From contig JAHJWA010000189.1 in NCBI GenBank assembly GCA_018828205.1, positions 1-13,657 of the forward strand: a DNA stretch of 13,657 bases. The letters run 5' to 3'. The notes below the pieces were generated by a model. It was not told where the DNA came from, did not search any database, and saw only the letters and a program-made list of their open reading frames with translations. Position 1 is the first letter of the stretch, and every line of letters starts with the position of its first letter. The translations under genes and the position numbers were made by a program. This document shows positions 7,053 to 13,657 of this stretch, piece by piece. This stretch comes from Alphaproteobacteria bacterium (lineage in GTDB: Bacteria > Pseudomonadota > Alphaproteobacteria > Sphingomonadales > Sphingomonadaceae).

Positions 7053-7889
7053 ATGGCACTCAAGAATTACAAACCGACGAGCCCCGCACGCCGTGGCTTG
7101 ATCCTGGTCGACAAGTCGGGGCTCCACAAGGGTGGCCCGATCAAGTCTCTGACCGAGGGCAAGCGCAAGACGGGCGGCCGCAACAACAAGGGTCATGTGA
7201 CCTCGCGCGGTATCGCGGGCGGTCACAAGCAGAAGTACCGCTATATCGACTTCAAGCGTCGCAAGTGGGACGTCGAGGGCACCGTGGAGCGGATTGAATA
7301 CGATCCCAACCGCACCGCCTTCATCGCGCTGATCAAATACACCGACGATGAGCTCGCTTACATCATCGCGCCGCAGCGGCTTGCCGTTGGCGACAAGGTG
7401 ATTGCCGGCGAGCGCGTCGACACCAAGCCGGGCAACGCGATGCTGCTGGGCCAGATGCCGGTCGGCACCATCTGCCACAATGTGGAGATGAAGCCGGAAA
7501 AGGGCGGGCAGATCGCCCGTTCCGCCGGTGCCTACGTCCAGCTGGTCGGTCGCGATCGCGGCATGGTCATCGTCAGACTGAATTCAGGCGAGCAGCGTTA
7601 TCTGCGTGCGGACTGCATGGGCACCGTCGGTGCCGTGTCCAACCCGGACAACCAGAACCAGAACTTCGGCAAGGCCGGACGGACCCGCTGGAAGGGCCGT
7701 CGCCCGCTGACCCGCGGCGTCGCCAAGAACCCGGTCGATCACCCGCACGGCGGCGGCGAAGGCCGCACCAGCGGTGGCCGTCATCCGGTCACCCCGTGGG
7801 GCAAGCCCACCAAGGGCGCCCGCACCCGCAACAACAAGCAGACGGACAAAATGATCATCCGTTCGCGCCACGCCAAGAAGAAGAGGTAA
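7053..7889 (+). CDS. rplB: 50S ribosomal protein L2
   Basis: This encodes 278 residues (E. coli 273). L2 is needed for subunit association and lies close to the peptidyl transferase centre. The N-terminus MALKNYKPTSPARRGLI, the RNA-binding core (NNKGHVTSRGIAGGHKQKYR) and the C-terminal signature NPVDHPHGGGEGRTSGGRHPVTPWGKP are all present. The functionally important histidine of the HPHGGGEGR motif is at about residue 230. The start is ATG at 7053 after TAGGAA, and rpsS follows 6 nt after the stop. It is an ordinary family member with nothing missing. Confidence 0.98.
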   Translation: MALKNYKPTSPARRGLILVDKSGLHKGGPIKSLTEGKRKTGGRNNKGHVTSRGIAGGHKQKYRYIDFKRRKWDVEGTVERIEYDPNRTAFIALIKYTDDELAYIIAPQRLAVGDKVIAGERVDTKPGNAMLLGQMPVGTICHNVEMKPEKGGQIARSAGAYVQLVGRDRGMVIVRLNSGEQRYLRADCMGTVGAVSNPDNQNQNFGKAGRTRWKGRRPLTRGVAKNPVDHPHGGGEGRTSGGRHPVTPWGKPTKGARTRNNKQTDKMIIRSRHAKKKR

Positions 7890-7895
7890 GGACCA

Positions 7896-8171
7896 ATGGC
7901 TCGTTCCGTCTGGAAAGGTCCGTTCGTCGAACTCAGCCTTTTGAAAAAGGCCGAAGACGCGCAGGACAGCAGTGGCTCCAAGCCCATCAAGACCTGGTCG
8001 CGTCGTTCGACGATCCTGCCGCAGTTCGTCGGTCTGACGTTCAGCGTCTACAATGGCCACAAGTTCATCCCGGTCTCCGTCTCGGAAGAGATGGTCGGCC
8101 ACAAGCTCGGCGAATTCGCGCCGACGCGGACGTTCCCGGGCCATGCCTCGGACAAGAAGGGTAAGCGCTAA
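7896..8171 (+). CDS. rpsS: 30S ribosomal protein S19
   Basis: This encodes 91 residues, the normal size. S19 sits in the 30S head near the A site and forms a complex with S13. Recognisable segments are MARSVWKGPFVELSLLKK, KTWSRRSTILPQFVGLTFSVYNGHKFIPV and VGHKLGEFAPTRTFPGH. ATG at 7896 is preceded by AAGAGG and AAGGA, both inside or next to the end of rplB. Its TAA shares one base with the rplV ATG, giving TAATG. Confidence 0.98.
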   Translation: MARSVWKGPFVELSLLKKAEDAQDSSGSKPIKTWSRRSTILPQFVGLTFSVYNGHKFIPVSVSEEMVGHKLGEFAPTRTFPGHASDKKGKR

Positions 8172-8548
8172 TGGGCAAGGCTAAGTCTCCCCGCCGCGTC
8201 GCCGATAACGAGGCTCTGGCCGTGGGCACCACCATTCGTGGTTCCGCGCAGAAGCTGAATCTTGTCGCGGAGCTGATCCGCGGCAAGAAGGCCGAAGAGG
8301 CGCTCAACATCCTCGCCTTCTCCAAGAAGGCGATGGCCCGTGATGCCAGCAAGGTGCTCGCCTCGGCGATCGCCAATGCGGAAAACAATCACGATCTCGA
8401 CGTCGACGCGCTGGTGGTTGCGGAAGCTTCCGTCGGCAAGTCGATCACCATGAAGCGTTTCCACACGCGCGGTCGTGGCAAGTCCACCCGTATCCTGAAG
8501 CCGTTCAGCAAGCTGCGGATCGTGGTGCGCGAAGAGGAAGAGGCGTAA
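8171..8548 (+). CDS. rplV: 50S ribosomal protein L22
   Basis: This encodes 125 residues (E. coli 110). L22 contacts all 23S rRNA domains, and its beta-hairpin lines the exit tunnel next to L4. The hairpin and flanking strands are visible at about residues 85-118 (VGKSITMKRFHTRGRGKSTRILKPFSKLRIVV). The protein ends in a short acidic tail, REEEEA. Its start overlaps the rpsS stop by one base, and its own stop is one base before the rpsC ATG, so translation is probably coupled across all three genes. Confidence 0.97.
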   Translation: MGKAKSPRRVADNEALAVGTTIRGSAQKLNLVAELIRGKKAEEALNILAFSKKAMARDASKVLASAIANAENNHDLDVDALVVAEASVGKSITMKRFHTRGRGKSTRILKPFSKLRIVVREEEEA

Positions 8549-8549
8549 G

Positions 8550-9245
8550 ATGGGCCAGAAGAGCAATCCGATCGGTCTGCGTCTGCAGATCAACCGCACC
8601 TGGGACAGCCGCTGGTACGCCGAAGGGCGTGACTATGCGCAGCTGCTCAAGGAAGACATCGAAATCCGCAAGTTCATCATGGAATCGCTGCCCCAGGCCG
8701 CGATCTCCAAGGTGGTGATCGAGCGTCCGGCCAAGCTGTGCCGCATCTCGATCTACGCGGCGCGTCCCGGCGTCATCATCGGCAAGAAGGGCGCAGATAT
8801 CGAGAAGCTGCGCGTCAAGCTGGCCTCGATGACCGCGAGCGACGTCAAGCTCAACATCGTCGAGATCCGCAAGCCGGAAGTCGACGCCAAGCTCGTCGCC
8901 CAGGGCATCGCCGATCAGCTGATCCGCCGTATCGCCTTCCGTCGTGCGATGAAGCGCGCCATGCAGTCCGCCATGCGTCTGGGTGCCGAAGGCATCAAGA
9001 TCGTCTGCGGCGGCCGTCTCGGCGGCGCGGAAATCGCCCGTGTCGAACAGTATCGCGAAGGCCGGGTGCCGCTGCACACGCTGCGCGCCAACATCGACTA
9101 TGCCGAAGCCGAGGCGCTGACCGCCTATGGCATCATCGGCATCAAGGTGTGGGTCTTCAAGGGCGAGATTCTCGGCCACGATCCGACCGCGCAGGACCGT
9201 CTGATGATGGAATCGCAGACCTCCGGCGTGCGACCGGCTCGCTGA
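8550..9245 (+). CDS. rpsC: 30S ribosomal protein S3
   Basis: This encodes 231 residues, close to the E. coli length of 233. S3 forms part of the mRNA entry tunnel and has helicase-like function with S4 and S5. The N-terminus MGQKSNPIGLRL is diagnostic. A type II KH domain carries the GKKG loop at residues 78-81 (RPGVIIGKKGADIEKLR), and the C-terminal domain includes GAEGIKIVCGGRLGGAEIAR and GIIGIKVWVFKGEI. The start is ATG at 8550, one base after the rplV stop, with purine-rich GAAGAGGAAGAGG upstream as ribosome-binding site. Confidence 0.98.
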   Translation: MGQKSNPIGLRLQINRTWDSRWYAEGRDYAQLLKEDIEIRKFIMESLPQAAISKVVIERPAKLCRISIYAARPGVIIGKKGADIEKLRVKLASMTASDVKLNIVEIRKPEVDAKLVAQGIADQLIRRIAFRRAMKRAMQSAMRLGAEGIKIVCGGRLGGAEIARVEQYREGRVPLHTLRANIDYAEAEALTAYGIIGIKVWVFKGEILGHDPTAQDRLMMESQTSGVRPAR

Positions 9246-9265
9246 TTGCAGGATAGGTAGAAAAA

Positions 9266-9700
9266 ATGCTGCAACCGAAAAAAACCAAGTTCCGCAAGGC
9301 CTTCAAGGGCCGGATCCATGGCAATGCCAAGGGCGGAACCACGCTGAACTTCGGCTCCTACGGCCTCAAGGCCCTGGAACCCGAGCGTATCACCGCGCGC
9401 CAGATCGAGGCCGCGCGTCGTGCGATCACGCGCCACATAAAGCGTCAGGGACGCCTGTGGATCCGCGTGTTCCCCGATGTGCCGATTTCGAAGAAGCCCG
9501 CCGAAGTGCGTCAGGGTAAGGGCAAGGGCTCGGTCGAATATTGGGCCGCCCGCGTGAAGCCGGGCCGGATCCTGTTCGAACTGGACGGCGTTGCCGGTCC
9601 GCTCGCCGCCGAAGCCTTCGAGCGCGCAGCGATGAAGCTGCCGATCAAGACCAAGGTTATCGCCCGCTTTGGCGACACCTCGCACTTGGGAGGCGAATGA
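9266..9700 (+). CDS. rplP: 50S ribosomal protein L16
   Basis: This encodes 144 residues (E. coli 136). L16 organises the A-site tRNA binding region of the large subunit. The family features are MLQPKKTKFRKAFKGR, GLKALEPERITARQIEAARRAITRH, GRLWIRVFPD and the VRQGKGKGSVEYW motif. Arg82 in that motif is the equivalent of the Arg that YcfD/RoxA hydroxylates in E. coli. ATG at 9266 follows the AGGATAGG stretch by 7 nt. The TGA stop at 9698-9700 overlaps the rpmC start as TGATG. Confidence 0.97.
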   Translation: MLQPKKTKFRKAFKGRIHGNAKGGTTLNFGSYGLKALEPERITARQIEAARRAITRHIKRQGRLWIRVFPDVPISKKPAEVRQGKGKGSVEYWAARVKPGRILFELDGVAGPLAAEAFERAAMKLPIKTKVIARFGDTSHLGGE

Positions 9701-9933
9701 TGGCCCAGAATTCGACCAAGACCGACGATCTGCGCCAGAAGAGCGACGATCAGCTGTCGGAAGAACTGACCACGCTCAAGCGCGAGCAGTTCAACCTGCG
9801 GTTCCAGGCTGCCACCAACCAGCTCGAAGCGCCGGCGCGTATCCGCGAAGTCCGTCGCACGATCGCCAAGATCAAGACGCTTCAGACCGAGCGCGCCAAG
9901 CGCTCCGATGCTGACGCCAAAGCGAAAGCCTGA
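9700..9933 (+). CDS. rpmC: 50S ribosomal protein L29
   Basis: This encodes 77 residues, slightly longer than E. coli's 63. L29 is a small two-helix protein beside L23 at the tunnel exit. The family core is DDQLSEELTTLKREQFNLRFQAATNQLEAPARIREVRRTIAKIKT, with a Lys/Ala/Asp-rich tail after it. Two adjacent ATGs are possible, 9697 and 9700. I prefer 9700 because GGGAGG at 9688-9693 is then 6 nt away instead of 3, and because it forms the TGATG overlap with rplP that is common in this cluster. Confidence 0.94.
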   Translation: MAQNSTKTDDLRQKSDDQLSEELTTLKREQFNLRFQAATNQLEAPARIREVRRTIAKIKTLQTERAKRSDADAKAKA

Positions 9934-9943
9934 GGAGTAGACC

Positions 9944-10234
9944 ATGCCCAAACGTATCCTGATCGGGACCGTCACTTCCGACAAGACCGACAAGACCGTG
10001 ACCGTGAAGGTCGAACGCAAGGTGAAGCACCCGCTCTACGGGAAGATCATCCGTCGTTCGAAGAAGTATCACGCTCACGACGAGACGAATGAATACACGC
10101 TCGGCGACGTCGTCCGTATCGAGGAGACCAAGCCGATTTCGAAGACCAAGACCTGGCAGGTGAAGGATCGCGTAACCGCGGGCGGCACCCAGGCGGTCGA
10201 GGCGAACCTCGAGGTCGAGGCCGCCAGTAACTGA
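9944..10234 (+). CDS. rpsQ: 30S ribosomal protein S17
   Basis: This encodes 96 residues (E. coli 84); the excess lies at the C-terminus. S17 is a primary 16S rRNA binder of the 30S body with an OB fold. The sequence MPKRILIGTVTSDKTDKTVTVKVERKVKHPLYGKIIRRSKKYHAHDE is typical. The last 20 or so residues, after VKDRVTAGG, are a Glu/Ala-rich extension. ATG at 9944 follows GAGGAG at 9932-9937, which overlaps the rpmC stop. It closes the S10-type gene block; a 56-nt spacer separates it from rplN. Confidence 0.97.
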   Translation: MPKRILIGTVTSDKTDKTVTVKVERKVKHPLYGKIIRRSKKYHAHDETNEYTLGDVVRIEETKPISKTKTWQVKDRVTAGGTQAVEANLEVEAASN

Positions 10235-10241
10235 CGTTTTA

Positions 10242-10265
10242 GGAACTGCCGGACTGGTTCCGGCA
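10242..10265 (+). promoter_or_regulatory. Alternative hairpins in the rpsQ-rplN spacer
   Basis: TGCCGG at 10247-10252 can pair with CCGGCA at 10260-10265. GGAAC at 10242-10246 can pair with GTTCC at 10257-10261. The two stems share bases and exclude each other. No T-run follows. This is the boundary between the S10 and spc blocks, so a processing or regulatory role is possible but unproven. Confidence 0.35.
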
Positions 10266-10290
10266 AGCCAATGAGAAGGAAGACGGATCT

Positions 10291-10659
10291 ATGATCCAGA
10301 TGCAGTCCAATCTCGACGTCGCGGACAACAGCGGCGCCAAGCGCGTCCAGTGCATCAAGGTACTGGGCGGGTCGAAGCGTCGCACCGCGAGCGTCGGCGA
10401 TGTCATCGTGGTTTCCGTCAAGGAAGCCCAGCCGCGCGCCAAGGTGAAGAAGGGCGACGTCCATCGCGCCGTGATCGTGCGGACCCGCAAGGACGTCCGC
10501 CGTCCCGACGGCAGCGTCATCCGCTTCGACAGCAATGCCGCCGTGCTCGTGAACAAGAGCGAAGAGCCGATCGGCACCCGTATCTTCGGCCCGGTGGTGC
10601 GCGAACTGCGCGGCCGCGGCTTCATGAAGATCATCTCGCTCGCGCCGGAGGTGCTGTAA
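10291..10659 (+). CDS. rplN: 50S ribosomal protein L14
   Basis: This encodes 122 residues, the canonical size. L14 binds 23S rRNA at the subunit interface and is the target of the silencing factor RsfS. Recognisable are MIQMQSNLDVADNSGAKRVQCIKVLGGSKRR, VIVVSVKEAQPRAKVKKGDVHRAVIVRTRK and the C-terminal IFGPVVRELRGRGFMKIISLAPEVL. ATG at 10291 has AAGGA at 10276-10280 about 10 nt upstream. It is the first gene of the spc block and shares one base (TAATG) with rplX. Confidence 0.98.
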   Translation: MIQMQSNLDVADNSGAKRVQCIKVLGGSKRRTASVGDVIVVSVKEAQPRAKVKKGDVHRAVIVRTRKDVRRPDGSVIRFDSNAAVLVNKSEEPIGTRIFGPVVRELRGRGFMKIISLAPEVL

Positions 10660-10979
10660 TGGCCGCCGCTAACATCAAGAAGGGCGACAAGGTCGTGGTG
10701 CTGTCCGGCAAGGACAAGGGCCAGACCGGCACCGTCTCCAAGGTAATGCCCAAGGAAGGCAAGCTGATCGTGGATGGCGTCAACATCGCCACCCGTCACC
10801 GCAAGCCCGACCAGGCCAACCCGCAGGGTGGGATCGACCGCTTCGCAGCGGCGATGCCGATCTGCAAGGTGGCCGTGGCCGATCCCAAGGACGGCAAGCC
10901 CACCCGCGTCCGTTTCGAAGAGAAGGACGGCAAGAAGGTGCGCGTCGCCGTCAAGTCCGGGGAGACCATCGATGGCTGA
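10659..10979 (+). CDS. rplX: 50S ribosomal protein L24
   Basis: This encodes 106 residues (E. coli 104). L24 is an assembly initiator of the 50S subunit and sits near the tunnel exit. The KOW motif is visible at the start (IKKGDKVVVLSGKDKGQTGTVSKVMP), followed by VDGVNIATRHRKP and GGIDRFAAAMPICKVAVADP. I chose ATG at 10659 because it forms the TAATG overlap with rplN and gives the normal N-terminus MAAANIKKGDKVVV; the frame is open further upstream but only as a shadow of rplN. The end overlaps rplE by 8 nt. Confidence 0.97.
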   Translation: MAAANIKKGDKVVVLSGKDKGQTGTVSKVMPKEGKLIVDGVNIATRHRKPDQANPQGGIDRFAAAMPICKVAVADPKDGKPTRVRFEEKDGKKVRVAVKSGETIDG

Positions 10980-11550
10980 TTATACCCCTCGTATGAGGCA
11001 GCGCTACGACGACGAGATCGTCAAGGCGATGACCGAGAAATTCGGCTACAAGAACCGTCTCGAGGTTCCGCGTCTGGACAAGATCACGCTCAACATGGGC
11101 GTAGGCGAAGCCAGTCAGGACAAGAAGAAGGTTCAGACCGCCGCCGACGAAATGGCGCTGATTGCCGGCCAGAAGCCGGTCATCACCATCGCCAAGAAGT
11201 CGATCGCCCAGTTCAAGCTGCGCGAAGGCATGCCGATCGGTTGCAAGGTGACCTTGCGGCGCGAGCGGATGTTCGAATTCGTCGACCGTCTGGTCACGAT
11301 CGCAATGCCGCGGATCCGCGACTTTCGCGGGCTGAACCCGAAGAGCTTCGACGGGCGCGGCAATTACGCGATGGGCCTGAAGGAACAGATCGTTTTCCCC
11401 GAGATCAGCTACGACAAGATCGAGAAGGTCCGGGGAATGGACATCATCGTAACCACCACGGCGAAGACCGACGACGAAGCGCGCGAATTGCTGCGCCTGT
11501 TCGGCTTCCCGTTCATTGGCCACACGGCCGAGCAGAAAGAAGCCGCCTGA
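10972..11550 (+). CDS. rplE: 50S ribosomal protein L5
   Basis: This encodes 192 residues (E. coli 179). L5 binds 5S rRNA in the central protuberance and contacts P-site tRNA. The family segments are PRLDKITLNMGVGEA, AGQKPVITIAKKSIAQFKLREGMPIGCKVTLR, MPRIRDFRGLNPKSFDGRGNYAMGLKEQIVFPEI and GMDIIVTTTAKTDDEARELL. The start ATG at 10972 has GGGGAG at 10959-10964 with 7-nt spacing and lies within the end of rplX (overlap ATGGCTGA). In E. coli S8 represses the spc operon around the rplE start; here there is no rplX-rplE spacer, so an identical operator is unlikely. Confidence 0.97.
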   Translation: MADYTPRMRQRYDDEIVKAMTEKFGYKNRLEVPRLDKITLNMGVGEASQDKKKVQTAADEMALIAGQKPVITIAKKSIAQFKLREGMPIGCKVTLRRERMFEFVDRLVTIAMPRIRDFRGLNPKSFDGRGNYAMGLKEQIVFPEISYDKIEKVRGMDIIVTTTAKTDDEARELLRLFGFPFIGHTAEQKEAA

Positions 11551-11578
11551 GGGCCGCTAGCAGAGGAACTTAAGTCCA

Positions 11579-11884
11579 ATGGCGAAACTGAGTTCGATCA
11601 ACAAGAACGAGCGTCGCAAGAAGCTCGTCAAGCAGTATGCCGCTAAGCTTGCAAAGCTTAAGGCGATTGCCGACGACACGTCGGCCGACGAGGGCGACCG
11701 TCTGATGGCGCGCCTGAAGATGGCCGAAATTCCGCGTAACGCGAATCCGACCCGCGTGCGCAACCGCTGTTCGACCACCGGCCGCCCGCGCGGCTACTAC
11801 CGCAAGTTCGGCGTCAACCGGATCGAGCTGCGGAATCTGGGCAATAAGGGCCTGATTCCCGGCCTGACCAAGTCGAGCTGGTGA
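11579..11884 (+). CDS. rpsN: 30S ribosomal protein S14, zinc-independent long form
   Basis: This encodes 101 residues, the same length as E. coli S14. S14 sits in the 30S head and helps bind S3 and S10. The C-terminal signature RCSTTGRPRGYYRKFGVNRIELR is present, and the protein ends GLIPGLTKSSW. Only one cysteine is present, so this is the C-minus form lacking the zinc-binding CXXC pairs found in the short S14 of many Gram-positives. The start is ATG at 11579, with GAGG at 11563-11566 somewhat distant (12 nt). It lies 28 nt after rplE and 11 nt before rpsH. Confidence 0.97.
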   Translation: MAKLSSINKNERRKKLVKQYAAKLAKLKAIADDTSADEGDRLMARLKMAEIPRNANPTRVRNRCSTTGRPRGYYRKFGVNRIELRNLGNKGLIPGLTKSSW

Positions 11885-11895
11885 GGATCTAGAAG

Positions 11896-12291
11896 ATGGC
11901 TATGACCGATCCCCTGGGTGACATGCTCACCCGTATCCGCAACGGCCAGCAGGCGAAGAAGGATTCCGTCCTTTCGCCCGCGTCCAAGCTGCGTGCGAAC
12001 GTCCTGGAAGTGCTCCAGCGTGAAGGCTACATCCGTGGCTTCTCCGAGGATTCCAGCGGCAAGCACAAGGCGCTGCGGATCGAACTGAAATATTTCGAAG
12101 GCGAACCTGCTATCAAGCACGTCTCGCGCGTTTCGAAGCCCGGCCGCCGCGTCTACTCGGGTTCCAAGGAACTTCCGACGGTGCGCAACGGCCTCGGCAT
12201 CACCATCGTCTCGACGCCCCGCGGCGTGCTTTCCGATGCGGAAGCCCGCAACGAGAACGTCGGTGGCGAAGTGCTGGCGGAGGTATTCTGA
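11896..12291 (+). CDS. rpsH: 30S ribosomal protein S8
   Basis: This encodes 131 residues (E. coli 130). S8 is a primary 16S rRNA binder in the central domain and, in E. coli, the translational repressor of the spc operon. The N-terminus MAMTDPLGDMLTRIRNGQ aligns well with the E. coli start, supporting ATG 11896 over the second ATG at 11902. The C-terminal family motif with VRNGLGITIVSTPRGVLSDAEAR and GGEVLAEVF is intact. The TGA stop at 12289-12291 shares one base with the rplF ATG (TGATG). Confidence 0.98.
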   Translation: MAMTDPLGDMLTRIRNGQQAKKDSVLSPASKLRANVLEVLQREGYIRGFSEDSSGKHKALRIELKYFEGEPAIKHVSRVSKPGRRVYSGSKELPTVRNGLGITIVSTPRGVLSDAEARNENVGGEVLAEVF

Positions 12292-12824
12292 TGAGCCGCA
12301 TCGGTAAACGACCGGTCGCGATCCCCTCTGGGGTGACCGCCAATATCGATGGCAACGTGCTGAGCGTCAAAGGGCCCAAGGGCACCTTGACCCTGCGCCT
12401 GTCGGATCACATCGCCTACAAGGTCGAAGGCGACGAGATCCAGGTCAACCCGGCGAACGAAACCAAGGAGGCACGGTCCTTCTGGGGTCTGCAGCGCACG
12501 CTGGTCTCCAATCTTGTCGAAGGCGTCACCGACGGTTTCGCCAAGACGCTGGTGATCACGGGTGTCGGCTATCGTGCCGCAGCGCAGGGCCGCAAGCTCA
12601 AGCTTCAGCTCGGCTACAGCCACGATGTCGATCTCGACATTCCCGAAGGCCTCGATGTCGCCACGCCCGACCAGACGACCGTGATCGTCTCGGGCATCGA
12701 CAAGCAGTCCGTTGGCCAGTTCGCCGCCGAAATCCGCCGCTGGCGCAAGCCCGAACCCTACAAGGGCAAGGGTATCAAGTACCAGGGCGAGTACGTCTTC
12801 CGCAAGGAAGGGAAGAAGAAGTAA
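12291..12824 (+). CDS. rplF: 50S ribosomal protein L6
   Basis: This encodes 177 residues, the same as E. coli. L6 binds the sarcin-ricin loop region near the factor-binding site used by EF-G and EF-Tu. Two related domains are seen: MSRIGKRPVAIPSGV with VSVKGPKGTL-like sequence first, then the GVGYRAAAQGRKLKLQLGYSH region. The family signature PEPYKGKGIKYQGEYVFRKEGKKK ends the protein. The start overlaps the rpsH stop by one base, and rplR begins one base after its TAA. Confidence 0.98.
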   Translation: MSRIGKRPVAIPSGVTANIDGNVLSVKGPKGTLTLRLSDHIAYKVEGDEIQVNPANETKEARSFWGLQRTLVSNLVEGVTDGFAKTLVITGVGYRAAAQGRKLKLQLGYSHDVDLDIPEGLDVATPDQTTVIVSGIDKQSVGQFAAEIRRWRKPEPYKGKGIKYQGEYVFRKEGKKK

Positions 12825-12825
12825 C

Positions 12826-13170
12826 ATGGCCAAACTTTCCCTTTTCGAACGCCGCCGCCAGCGTGTCCGCACCGCGCTCAAGAGCCGTGCGGGTGGCAAG
12901 CCGCGTCTGTCCGTGCACCGCACCGGCAAGCACATCTACGCGCAGATCATCGATGACGCCGCCGGCAAGACCGTCGCCGCCGCATCGACGCTCGGCGCGG
13001 AGAATTCCGGTGCGAATGTCGATGCCGCCAAGACGGTCGGCAAGGACATCGCCGCCGCCGCCAAGAAGGCCGGCGTCACCACCGTCGTGTTCGATCGCGG
13101 CGGCTTCCTGTTCCACGGTCGCGTCAAAGCGCTGGCCGACGCCGCTCGCGAAGGCGGGCTGGAGTTCTGA
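12826..13170 (+). CDS. rplR: 50S ribosomal protein L18
   Basis: This encodes 114 residues (E. coli 117). L18 binds 5S rRNA with L5 in the central protuberance. The sequence MAKLSLFERRRQRVRTALKSRAGGKPRLSVHRTGKHIYAQIIDD is typical, and the C-terminal VVFDRGGFLFHGRVKALADAAREGGLEF is the family signature. I chose ATG at 12826, one base after the rplF stop, with the purine run GGAAGGGAAGAAG upstream. The upstream open frame is a shadow inside rplF. Its TGA overlaps the possible rpsE start. Confidence 0.97.
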   Translation: MAKLSLFERRRQRVRTALKSRAGGKPRLSVHRTGKHIYAQIIDDAAGKTVAAASTLGAENSGANVDAAKTVGKDIAAAAKKAGVTTVVFDRGGFLFHGRVKALADAAREGGLEF

Positions 13171-13172
13171 TG

Positions 13173-13657
13173 ATGGCTGACGACAACAAAACCGAAGAGA
13201 CCCCCGAAACCAAGGCTCCCGCAGCCGAGGCTGCGGCGACGGAATCCAAGTCCGAGGCCAAGCCGGTCGAGATCGACCAGCCTGCCAAGGCCGAGACCGA
13301 GCATGCGGTCACCAAGGAAGCGCCGGCAATCGCCGATACGCCTTCCGAGGCTGCCGACAACCAGTCGCCTGCCCAGGCCTCCGAAGGCCAGCCCCGCGAT
13401 CGCCAGACGGCCGGTCGCGGACGCGGCGGCCCCGGTGGCGGCGGCGGTGGTCGCGGCGGCCCGGGTGGCCCCGGCGGCGGCAATCGCGGTCGCGGTGGCC
13501 CCGGTGGCGGTCGCGACAACAACCGTCGCGGTGGACGTCAGGAAGAAGACGACGGCATCATCGAGAAGCTGGTCCACATCAACCGCGTCTCCAAGACCGT
13601 GAAGGGTGGTAAGCGCTTCGGCTTCGCCGCTCTGGTCGTGGTCGGCGACGGTTCGGG
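13173..13657 (+). CDS. rpsE: 30S ribosomal protein S5 with long disordered N-terminal extension (partial, runs off the window)
   Basis: Only the first 161 codons are in the window. S5 sits at the mRNA entry site and in the decoding fidelity region, and is the spectinomycin-resistance protein. The S5 core begins only at about residue 124 (EKLVHINRVSKTVKGGKRFGFAALVVVGDG), whereas E. coli has about a dozen residues before the equivalent EKL. Residues 1 to about 77 are rich in Ala, Glu, Pro and Lys. Residues about 80-122 are Gly/Arg/Pro repeats of RGG and GGPGG type. The reading frame is continuous with no stop, and it follows rplR where rpsE belongs. Two starts are possible, ATG 13170 (TGATG overlap) and 13173. 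I prefer 13173, with GGAG at 13161-13164 8 nt upstream. Confidence 0.94.
   Translation, partial: MADDNKTEETPETKAPAAEAAATESKSEAKPVEIDQPAKAETEHAVTKEAPAIADTPSEAADNQSPAQASEGQPRDRQTAGRGRGGPGGGGGGRGGPGGPGGGNRGRGGPGGGRDNNRRGGRQEEDDGIIEKLVHINRVSKTVKGGKRFGFAALVVVGDGS
13413..13538 (+). repeat. GC-rich low-complexity tract encoding RGG/GGP repeats in rpsE
   Basis: The DNA here is built of imperfectly repeated GGT/GGC, CGC and CCC codons, giving glycine runs broken by Arg and Pro (blocks such as RGRGGPGG, RGGPGGPGGG and RGRGGPGGGR). It is internally repetitive and could vary in length by slippage. Synonymous codons are mixed, so the repeat is not a recent exact duplication. Confidence 0.85.

Noticed and set aside
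13170..13657. N-terminal part of rpsE as a separate small gene upstream of a short S5
   Set aside because: The frame is uninterrupted from the ATG into the S5 core, no stop or strong internal Shine-Dalgarno plus ATG is seen before EKLVHINRVSK, and the spacing to rplR fits rpsE.

Overview
This window is a core ribosomal-protein and elongation-factor region read entirely on the + strand. It runs from the 3' end of rpsL (S12) through rpsG, fusA and tuf (the str operon), then rpsJ to rpsQ (the S10 operon), then rplN to the 5' part of rpsE (the spc operon). The gene order is the classical bacterial one. The high GC content and several details point to Alphaproteobacteria, most likely Sphingomonadales: GAAA-loop palindromes that read 'HPSESWD / IPAFAGMT' in spurious frames, an acidic C-terminal tail on L3, and a long Gly/Arg-rich N-terminal extension on S5. 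The genus cannot be fixed from this window alone.

Layout. 1-150 is the S12 C-terminus. 151-341 is a spacer occupied by a REP/BIME-like inverted repeat. 342-812 is rpsG. 813-1038 is a spacer with an 80-nt palindromic element and four tandem 10-bp units. 1039-3132 is fusA and 3223-4413 is tuf. 4414-4569 holds two successive terminator-type hairpins. 4570-4881 is rpsJ. 4882-5222 is a 341-nt non-coding, strongly structured spacer. 5223-10234 is rplC-rplD-rplW-rplB-rpsS-rplV-rpsC-rplP-rpmC-rpsQ. 10291-13657 is rplN-rplX-rplE-rpsN-rpsH-rplF-rplR-rpsE, with rpsE cut by the window edge.

The genes work together as translation machinery: 30S proteins (S12, S7, S10, S19, S3, S17, S14, S8, S5), 50S proteins (L3, L4, L23, L2, L22, L16, L29, L14, L24, L5, L6, L18) and the two GTPases EF-G and EF-Tu. 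From rplC onward the genes are packed with 1-nt or 8-nt overlaps or very short gaps, which suggests translational coupling. The large spacers are confined to the str part and to the rpsJ-rplC junction.

I found no defence system, prophage, transposase, CRISPR array or unknown operon. The points worth a second look are: Arg in S12 at the position of E. coli Lys88, the classic streptomycin-resistance substitution; the roughly 120-residue disordered acidic plus RGG-rich extension of S5; the acidic tail of L3; the structured 341-nt spacer before rplC; the terminator or attenuator pair just upstream of rpsJ; and the repeat elements lodged inside the str operon.
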